Assembly: GCA_019415425.1 (NCBI GenBank)
Contig: DXZF01000411.1
Coordinates: 1-10,516, forward strand
DNA length: 10,516 bases
DNA from: Bacillota bacterium
GTDB lineage: Bacteria; Bacillota; Clostridia; Christensenellales; QAND01
Reading direction: 5' to 3'
Shown: piece by piece, positions 5,199 to 10,516 of the stretch
Position numbering within the stretch: position 1 is the stretch's first letter
How the letters are laid out: every line of letters begins with the position of its first letter
Program-made: the position numbers and the translations under genes
The notes under the pieces: generated by a model
The model's input: the letters and a program-made list of their open reading frames with translations, nothing else
What the model was told of the DNA's origin: nothing
Database searches by the model: none

Positions 5199-7046
5199 CG
5201 TATTCTCGATCAAATCCATGGACCTGGGGACGTCAAAAAGTTAAATGGCGCACAGCGTATCACGCTCTGTGGCGAGCTTCGGGACGAAATCATTCAAACC
5301 GTACTGCAAAACGGCGGCCATCTGGCGTCCAACTTGGGCGTGGTGGAACTGACGGTCGCTTTGCATACCGTTTTTGACAGCCCAAAGGACAAGATCATCT
5401 GGGATGTGGGGCATCAGAGCTACGCACACAAGCTGTTGACCGGGCGCAGGGAGCGCTTTTCCACCATCCGGCAGTACAAGGGGCTCTCTGGGTTTCCCAA
5501 AGCGGCGGAGAGCGAACACGATGCTTTCGACGTGGGGCATGCCTCCACGTCGATTTCTGCTGCCCTGGGGTATGTGCGCGCGCGCGATCTGCTGCACGAA
5601 GACTATCACGTCGTCGCAGTGGTGGGAGACGGCGCCCTGACGGGCGGCATGTGCTTTGAGGCGTTGGACGACGCGGGGCAAAGCGAGAGCGGCATGATCG
5701 TCGTGCTCAATGACAACGCGATGTCCATCTCCAAAAATGTGGGCGGCATCGGGACGTATCTGGGGCATCTGCGCGTCAACCCGCACTATGTGCGCTTTAA
5801 GCACCGCGTCAAGCGGCGCATGTCTGCCATTCCGGGCATCGGAAAGCCGCTCGCGCGCTTTACAGAGCGCATGCGCGACCGCATTAAATTCTTCGTGTTG
5901 CCGCGCGTGTTCTTTGAAGAGATCGGCTTTACCTATCTCGGACCGTTTAACGGGCACGATCTTTCGACGCTTACGGAAATGCTCAGCGACGCAAAAGCGC
6001 TGGGAAAACCCGTTATTTTGCATATCGTTACGCACAAGGGGCAGGGATATCGTCCGGCGGAGACCAATCCGGAAAAGTACCATGGCGTCTCGCCTCAGCC
6101 CATTGCATCGCCCCAAAAGCAAAGCCGGGAGAGCAACTCGGCGCTGGTTGGACGCACGTTGTGCAACATGGCAAAGACGAATACACGCATTGTGGCGGTA
6201 ACCGCCGCCATGCCAAGTGGCACAGGACTGAACCTGTTTGGCGAACAGTATCCCGCGCGAATGTTTGATGTGGGCATCTGTGAAGAGCACGCAATCACCA
6301 TGAGCGCCGGTATGGCAAAGGGGGGGCTCAGGCCGTATGTTGCGCTGTATTCGACCTTTTTGCAACGTGGATACGACCAGATCCTCATCGACGTGTGCAT
6401 GCAGAATCTGCCGGTGGTGTTCTGTATTGACCGGGCAGGACTGACAGGCGAAGATGGGGAGACGCACCAGGGCGTATTCGATATCGCCATGTTGCTGTCC
6501 ATGCCCAATATGCGCCTATATGCGCCTGCAACGCAGCAGGAACTGATTGCCATGCTCGAGGCAGCGCAACATTTCGATGGGCCGTGCAGTATCCGCTACC
6601 CGCGTGGCGCGCTTCCGGCAGGGCAGGCGGATGCACCGCTCATGCCATATCGCATCCTGTCTCCACTGGAGGAGGTCACGATCATCGTCACCGGCAAGCT
6701 TTTACCCATGGCGGAACAGGCCGTGCAAATGCTCAAAGAAAAGGGAATCTATATCGGCCTGGTACAGTTGCTGCAATTAAAACCCCTGGATTCCACGCTG
6801 CTCTCACAATTGGAAACCAGCTGTAAGAGATTGTTGACCATTGAGGACGGTGTGATCATCGGCGGCATTGGTTCGCGCTTTGCGCAATGGGCAGGCGAAC
6901 GCAGGGACTTGGGCGTGGTGTCCATGGGCATTCCAGATGCATTTATTTCACAGGGCAAGGTGGAACAGCTGTTTGATGAAATTGGCCTGACCAAAGAAGA
7001 AGTGGCACGGCGCGCAATGACACTGTGGGAGGAACTGCATGGCTGA
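5196..7046 (+). CDS. dxs: 1-deoxy-D-xylulose-5-phosphate synthase
   Basis: The 616-residue enzyme uses thiamine diphosphate to join pyruvate and glyceraldehyde 3-phosphate into 1-deoxyxylulose 5-phosphate, the entry step of the MEP isoprenoid pathway. Landmarks are NGGHLASNLGVVELT (39-53); WDVGHQSYAHKLLTGR (69-84); the thiamine diphosphate/metal motif GDGALTGG (144-151) through LNDNAMSIS (171-179); FNGHD (251-255); the catalytic Glu363 region DVGICEEHAITMSAGMA (358-374); RAGLTGEDGETHQGVFD (413-429); and SIRYPRG. Length and domain order (pyrimidine, PP and C-terminal transketolase domains) are complete. The start is TTG 5196; the 3' end overlaps tlyA by 8 nt. Together with ispA it brackets the OLE/oapA pair, so isoprenoid supply and the membrane RNP are probably co-expressed. 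Confidence 0.98.
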   Translation: MRILDQIHGPGDVKKLNGAQRITLCGELRDEIIQTVLQNGGHLASNLGVVELTVALHTVFDSPKDKIIWDVGHQSYAHKLLTGRRERFSTIRQYKGLSGFPKAAESEHDAFDVGHASTSISAALGYVRARDLLHEDYHVVAVVGDGALTGGMCFEALDDAGQSESGMIVVLNDNAMSISKNVGGIGTYLGHLRVNPHYVRFKHRVKRRMSAIPGIGKPLARFTERMRDRIKFFVLPRVFFEEIGFTYLGPFNGHDLSTLTEMLSDAKALGKPVILHIVTHKGQGYRPAETNPEKYHGVSPQPIASPQKQSRESNSALVGRTLCNMAKTNTRIVAVTAAMPSGTGLNLFGEQYPARMFDVGICEEHAITMSAGMAKGGLRPYVALYSTFLQRGYDQILIDVCMQNLPVVFCIDRAGLTGEDGETHQGVFDIAMLLSMPNMRLYAPATQQELIAMLEAAQHFDGPCSIRYPRGALPAGQADAPLMPYRILSPLEEVTIIVTGKLLPMAEQAVQMLKEKGIYIGLVQLLQLKPLDSTLLSQLETSCKRLLTIEDGVIIGGIGSRFAQWAGERRDLGVVSMGIPDAFISQGKVEQLFDEIGLTKEEVARRAMTLWEELHG

Positions 7047-7836
7047 AAAGGAACGTCTGGATGTCGCGATGCAAGCGCGCGGCATCGCGCCTTCGCGCAC
7101 ACATGCGCAGGCGCTGATCATGGCCGGACAGGTGCTTGTCAACGGGCAACAGGCGCAGAAGGCCTCCCAAACCGTACGCGCTGCGGACGTGGTGAGCATC
7201 AAGGAAAAGCTGCGCTATGTCAGCCGTGGCGGCCTCAAGCTGGAAAAGGCGATTCGCGTGTTTCCCATCGATGTCAGCGGCAAACGGTGTTTGGACGTGG
7301 GCGCATCCACAGGGGGATTCACCGATTGCCTGTTGCAAAATGGCGCGCAAAAGGTGTATGCCGTGGACGTCGGACATGGGCAATTGGACTATGCCCTGCG
7401 CAACGATGCGCGTGTGATCTGCATGGAGCGCTGCAACGCCCGCAATCTGACGGTGGATCAAATCGAAGCTCCTGTCGATTTTGCGTGTGCGGACGTATCC
7501 TTTATCTCGCTCAGGCTCATCCTGCCGCCCATGCGCGATTGCCTGTCGCCACAGGGGGAAATGATCGTGTTGATCAAGCCGCAGTTTGAAGCCGGGCGTG
7601 AACAAATCGGCAAGGGCGGTGTGGTGCGTGATGCGCGCGTGCGCAGGCAGATCTGTCTTGAACGGTTGCACGATGCGGTTTCCATCGGCCTGTACCCCTA
7701 CGGACTGGATGTATCGCCCATTACAGGCCCAAAGGGCAATGTCGAATTCCTCCTTTGGCTCAAAAAGCAACCCGGCGGCATTGCAGATGCGCAATTTGAA
7801 GCGCTGTGTGATCAGGTATGCTTTCAAACCCCGTAA
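7039..7836 (+). CDS. tlyA: TlyA family rRNA (cytidine-2'-O)-methyltransferase
   Basis: The 265-residue protein combines an N-terminal S4 RNA-binding domain (about 3-55: ERLDVAMQARGIAPSRTHAQ, then GQVLVNG) with an FtsJ/RrmJ-type Rossmann methyltransferase. The linker YVSRGGLKLEKAI (60-72) and SAM-binding LDVGASTGGFTD (85-96), then YAVDVGHGQLD (107-117), ADVSFISLRLILP (151-163), and LIKPQFEAG (178-186) with the conserved lysine, are typical of TlyA/YqxC. TlyA enzymes in mycobacteria methylate cytidines of 16S and 23S rRNA; some homologues were named hemolysins. The ATG at 7039 has GGGAGG (7027-7032) at 6 nt and overlaps dxs by 8 nt. It appears to be the last gene before a new promoter. The target site in this organism is inferred from family only. 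Confidence 0.95.
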   Translation: MAEKERLDVAMQARGIAPSRTHAQALIMAGQVLVNGQQAQKASQTVRAADVVSIKEKLRYVSRGGLKLEKAIRVFPIDVSGKRCLDVGASTGGFTDCLLQNGAQKVYAVDVGHGQLDYALRNDARVICMERCNARNLTVDQIEAPVDFACADVSFISLRLILPPMRDCLSPQGEMIVLIKPQFEAGREQIGKGGVVRDARVRRQICLERLHDAVSIGLYPYGLDVSPITGPKGNVEFLLWLKKQPGGIADAQFEALCDQVCFQTP

Positions 7837-7851
7837 GAAAGAGAGCGAACG

Positions 7852-7886
7852 CAAAAGTATCGATTGTGTTTTATGCAATGCTTTTG
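7852..7886 (+). repeat. Imperfect inverted repeat over the nadK promoter
   Basis: CAAAAG (7852-7857) is complementary to CTTTTG (7881-7886), and inside them ATTG (7863-7866) is complementary to CAAT (7876-7879). The repeat spans the -35 and abuts the -10 element. It could be an operator, or a weak hairpin acting as a tlyA terminator, although it lacks a GC-rich stem and a proper U-tract. Neither role is demonstrated. Confidence 0.35.
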
Positions 7887-7892
7887 TATAAT
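7864..7892 (+). promoter_or_regulatory. Probable sigma-A promoter for nadK-argR-recN
   Basis: TATAAT at 7887-7892 is a perfect -10 hexamer. TTGTGT (7864-7869), 17 nt upstream, matches the -35 consensus at its three leading bases. The predicted start is near 7899, giving a very short leader before GGAGG (7902-7906) and the nadK ATG at 7913. It lies in the only sizeable gap (76 nt) downstream of dxs. An imperfect inverted repeat overlaps it. Confidence 0.6.
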
Positions 7893-7912
7893 ATTTCCGT
7901 TGGAGGTATGCC

Positions 7913-8779
7913 ATGCAGACGGCGTGTATCGTTACAAACAGATATCGGGATGCAGACCTGCGGTACACCCAGCAGCTGATGCACCTGTTGCGTATGCATG
8001 GAATCCAGGTGTACTGCATGGAGGAAACGGCGCAGCGCCTGCATACCCCCGCATTGACGACGGACAACGCGCAAGTGGATATGGCGTTTGTATTGGGGGG
8101 CGATGGAACCCTGCTCAACGCCTCGCGCATCTTTGCCAAGCGTGGCGTCCCGCTTGTGGGAATCAATCTTGGGACGCTGGGTTTTCTAACGGAAGTGCAA
8201 TCTGATGCGATGCAGGAAGCCATCGCACGGATTGTGCAGGGAGAATACACCGTTGAGGAGCGCACGATGTTGCAGGCACAGCTGCAGCCGTCCGGGCAGG
8301 AGGACACGGCATCCACGATCACGGCCCTCAATGAAATCGGCCTGTTCCGCAGGCTGGAGAGCGGCGTCATTCGCATCGATGTGCGGTGCAACGGGGCGTT
8401 TGTCGGCAACTATGCCTGCGATGGCGTGATGGTTTCCACTTCGACCGGGTCTACCGGTTACTCGCTCTCAGCAGGGGGGCCGATTATGGAGCCTTCGCTG
8501 GACTGCCTGCTGATCGTGCCGGTATGCGCGCACTCGCTGTATGCGCGTCCCATCGTGGTCCCGGGCGATTGTGAGATTGAACTGATTGCACCGCGTATCC
8601 GCGGCGAGTGCAAAGTGATGGCCGACGATCTCAAACATTTGAATATCGAGTCCGGGGCATGCCTGCGCGTCAAGCGTGCGCCGTACCGGGCGCAGTTTGT
8701 GCGCCTGAGCGCCATGGACTTTTACGGGCAGTTGCGCATGAAACTGGCCGAATGGAATAACCCCGAAGCGAAGGAGTAA
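7913..8779 (+). CDS. nadK: NAD kinase
   Basis: The 288-residue cytoplasmic enzyme phosphorylates NAD+ to NADP+ using ATP or polyphosphate. Signature motifs are LGGDGTLLNAS (61-71), with the catalytic Asp; GINLGTLGFLTEV (83-95); LNEIGLFR (139-146), in the position of the family's NE-containing block; and the long DGVMVSTSTGSTGYSLSAGGP (170-190). The usual DG(Q) near the C-terminal beta-sheet reads ADDLKH here. The ATG at 7913 has GGAGG at 6 nt; an ATG at 7908 is out of frame. The nadK-argR-recN order is conserved in many Firmicutes. It is the first gene after the probable promoter, and argR follows 8 nt after its stop. Confidence 0.97.
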   Translation: MQTACIVTNRYRDADLRYTQQLMHLLRMHGIQVYCMEETAQRLHTPALTTDNAQVDMAFVLGGDGTLLNASRIFAKRGVPLVGINLGTLGFLTEVQSDAMQEAIARIVQGEYTVEERTMLQAQLQPSGQEDTASTITALNEIGLFRRLESGVIRIDVRCNGAFVGNYACDGVMVSTSTGSTGYSLSAGGPIMEPSLDCLLIVPVCAHSLYARPIVVPGDCEIELIAPRIRGECKVMADDLKHLNIESGACLRVKRAPYRAQFVRLSAMDFYGQLRMKLAEWNNPEAKE

Positions 8780-8787
8780 AATGCGAG

Positions 8788-9243
8788 ATGAAGAACAAGC
8801 GACAAGAGCTGATTTTGGAGCTGATTGAGAGCGTGGACGTAGAGACGCAGGACGAATTGGCGGCGCTGCTGCGCGAACGCGGCATGTCTGTCACACAGGC
8901 GACCATTTCACGCGATATCAAAGAGCTGCGGCTAATCAAATCGCTTTCCGACAAGGGCGTTTATAAATATGCACTGGCGGATAAGATCGACATGCGCAGC
9001 CAGAGCGCATTCATTCGCATTTTCGCGGACACCGTGGTCAACATCGAGGCGGCGGCAGGCGGCGGGTTGATCGTCATTCACACGCTCACCGGCACGGCCA
9101 ATGCGGCGGCGGAGGCAATCGATTCGCTACACTGGCCCGAGATCTGCGGCACGCTGGCCGGAGATAACACCATTTTCCTTGCGTTGCGTGAGGGCGTGCA
9201 TGCACAGGAGATCGTCAAGAAACTCAAGAGGTTGTCGAAGTAA
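8788..9243 (+). CDS. argR: Arginine repressor ArgR/AhrC
   Basis: The 151-residue hexameric regulator senses L-arginine, represses arginine biosynthesis genes and can activate catabolism. The N-terminal winged helix-turn-helix (about 1-70) carries LLRERGMSVTQATISRDIKEL (28-48), with the Ser-Arg pair that reads the ARG box. The C-terminal oligomerisation and effector domain includes FADTVVNIE (79-87), TLTGTANAAAEAID (99-112) and GTLAGDNTIFLAL (121-133). The last is the arginine-binding motif, usually GDDT; here the second Asp is Asn127. The ATG at 8788 follows AAGGAG (8771-8776) at 11 nt, slightly long. An ATG at 8781 is out of frame and gives only a short peptide. Clostridia may have more than one ArgR paralogue. 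Its location before recN is the standard Firmicutes arrangement. Confidence 0.94.
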   Translation: MKNKRQELILELIESVDVETQDELAALLRERGMSVTQATISRDIKELRLIKSLSDKGVYKYALADKIDMRSQSAFIRIFADTVVNIEAAAGGGLIVIHTLTGTANAAAEAIDSLHWPEICGTLAGDNTIFLALREGVHAQEIVKKLKRLSK

Positions 9244-9246
9244 CTC

Positions 9247-10516
9247 ATGTTGCAGCGTATCGAAATCCACAATATCGCGTTGATTCGCGCGCTCAGCGTT
9301 GACTTTGCGCGCGGATTGAACGTGCTCAGCGGTGAAACCGGAGCGGGCAAATCCATCCTGATTGACGCGGTCAATCTCGTACTCGGCGTACGCGCCGATC
9401 GAGAGTTGATCAAGGCGGGGGAACAGAAGGCGACGGTGGAAGCCGTTTTTTTGGATGAAGAGGGCGTAGCGGACGCCATCCTTGAGGAGCTGGGAATCGA
9501 AAAAGAAGCGTCCCTCACGCTCTCGCGCGATCTATATGCCAGTGGCCGCAATGTGTGCCGCATCAATGGCAGCCTGGTCAACAACGCATCGTTGCAAAAA
9601 GTCAGCGCGCAGCTGATCGACATTCACGGGCAGCACGAGCATCAGTCGCTGTTGGATGCGCATCGGCACATGGCGCTATTGGATGCGCTGGGGGGAGAAG
9701 CCGTCGCCAAAGGCAAGGCGCGCGTGCGGGAATTGCACGCAGCTTGGCGCGAGAATTTGCGTGCGCTGCAATCGTTGGGTGGCCTTGAAGGCGAGCGGGA
9801 ACGGCGGTTGGATATTCTACAGTTTCAGATTGAGGAGATCGAGCGTGCGGATTTGCAACAGGGGGAAGAGGAAGCGCTGGATCGCCAACGCCTGCTGATT
9901 CAGAACAGCCAGCGCATGTTTGAGACGTTCGCCCATACCCAGGCAATGCTCATGGGGCAGGATGGGGCTGCGGGTGCCAAAGAGATGCTGCGCACCGTGT
10001 GCTACGAACTGCGCGGCATTGCATCGCTGGATCAGGAGCTGGAATCGTTAACAAATGAATTTGATGAAGTATACTATACCGTGGAAGCGCTTGCCGACCG
10101 GCTTTACGATTTGCAACAGCAGTATGAGTTTGATCCCATGGAGGCCGAGCGCATTGGGGAACGGCTGGATCTGATCCATACGCTCAAGCGCAAGTACGGC
10201 GGTTCCATCGAAGCGGTATTACAGACGCTTCACGATGCGCAGGAGGAACAATATCAACTGCTGCACGCCGAACAGATGATCGAAAGATTGCAAGGCGAAC
10301 AGGCGCGGCTGCGCGCGCAGCTATACAGCGCGTGCATGGAGCTGCATGCCAAGCGCGAACAGACGGCCCAAATCTTGCAGGAGCGCGTACAGCAGGAGTT
10401 GTGCGATTTGGGCATGACGCGCGCACAGTTCTCCGTCGCCTTCGCGCCGATTGCTCAAGAAGAAGATGTGCAGCCGGGCGATTTTACACAAGAAGGGCTG
10501 GATACGCTGGAGTTTC
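9247..10516 (+). CDS. recN: DNA repair protein RecN, N-terminal part (3' end outside window)
   Basis: The frame runs to the right edge (423 complete codons of a usual length near 560). RecN is an SMC-like ATPase recruited to DNA double-strand breaks. Visible features are the N-terminal MLQRIEIHNIALI strand; Walker A GETGAGKS (29-36) followed by ILIDAVNLVLG; LTLSRDLYASGRNVCRING (90-108); and LIDIHGQHEHQSLLD (123-137), the RecN-specific HGQHEHQ block. A long heptad-rich coiled coil follows, including RRLDILQFQIEEIERADL. The C-terminal Walker B and signature motifs are beyond the window. The ATG at 9247 is 3 nt after the argR stop with only a distant AAGAGG (9226-9231), so translation is probably coupled to argR. 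TTG 9250 is an alternative start. Confidence 0.97.
   Translation, partial: MLQRIEIHNIALIRALSVDFARGLNVLSGETGAGKSILIDAVNLVLGVRADRELIKAGEQKATVEAVFLDEEGVADAILEELGIEKEASLTLSRDLYASGRNVCRINGSLVNNASLQKVSAQLIDIHGQHEHQSLLDAHRHMALLDALGGEAVAKGKARVRELHAAWRENLRALQSLGGLEGERERRLDILQFQIEEIERADLQQGEEEALDRQRLLIQNSQRMFETFAHTQAMLMGQDGAAGAKEMLRTVCYELRGIASLDQELESLTNEFDEVYYTVEALADRLYDLQQQYEFDPMEAERIGERLDLIHTLKRKYGGSIEAVLQTLHDAQEEQYQLLHAEQMIERLQGEQARLRAQLYSACMELHAKREQTAQILQERVQQELCDLGMTRAQFSVAFAPIAQEEDVQPGDFTQEGLDTLEF

Noticed and set aside
5241..6467. Long minus-strand open frame (408 codons) opposite dxs
   Set aside because: The plus strand encodes a complete Dxs with all active-site motifs. The antisense frame is a by-product of GC-biased codon use and shows no recognisable domain.
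6943..8409. Minus-strand open frame of 488 codons across dxs end, tlyA and nadK
   Set aside because: It spans three well-supported plus-strand genes plus their promoter and has a low-complexity Ser/Arg/Ala-rich, non-domain-like translation.

Overview
The window looks like a chromosomal housekeeping segment of a fairly GC-rich low-G+C-phylum bacterium (Firmicutes, most likely class Clostridia). Gene order is the basis: DUF2273, nusB, a TsaD-like gene, xseA, xseB, ispA, a structured RNA, a membrane protein gene, dxs, tlyA, nadK, argR, recN. This is the classical Firmicutes nusB-to-recN cluster. All genes lie on the plus strand with overlaps or very short gaps. I see no mobile element, CRISPR array, tRNA or rRNA. 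The species cannot be named from the sequence.

Positions 1-3894 hold the end of a DUF2273 membrane protein (the last part of an Asp23-type envelope/alkaline-shock operon), nusB, a TsaD-like M22-family paralogue, both subunits of exonuclease VII (xseA, xseB) and farnesyl diphosphate synthase (ispA). From nusB to ispA each start codon overlaps the preceding stop region, so this is one translationally coupled operon.

Positions 3895-4606 contain no protein gene. They hold the most notable feature: a roughly 580-nt RNA whose two ends pair perfectly (4004-4011 with 4575-4582). It lies exactly between ispA and dxs and directly upstream of a small basic multi-pass membrane protein. This is the diagnostic setting of OLE RNA (Ornate Large Extremophilic RNA) and its partner OapA, known mainly from Bacillus halodurans and anaerobic Firmicutes. 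An extended -10 promoter (TGCTATAAT) sits immediately before the 5' strand of the closing helix, so here the RNA probably has its own transcription start as well as read-through from ispA.

Positions 4607-7836 carry oapA, dxs (first step of the MEP isoprenoid pathway) and tlyA (rRNA 2'-O-methyltransferase). A short gap with a good -10 element then precedes nadK, argR and recN; recN runs off the window. ispA and dxs frame the OLE/oapA pair, and both appear to use TTG start codons behind good ribosome binding sites.

The main point of interest is the OLE RNA-OapA ribonucleoprotein locus. Secondary points are the TsaD-like paralogue sitting where other Firmicutes often have folD, an Asn in the arginine-binding motif of ArgR, and an inverted repeat overlapping the nadK promoter.
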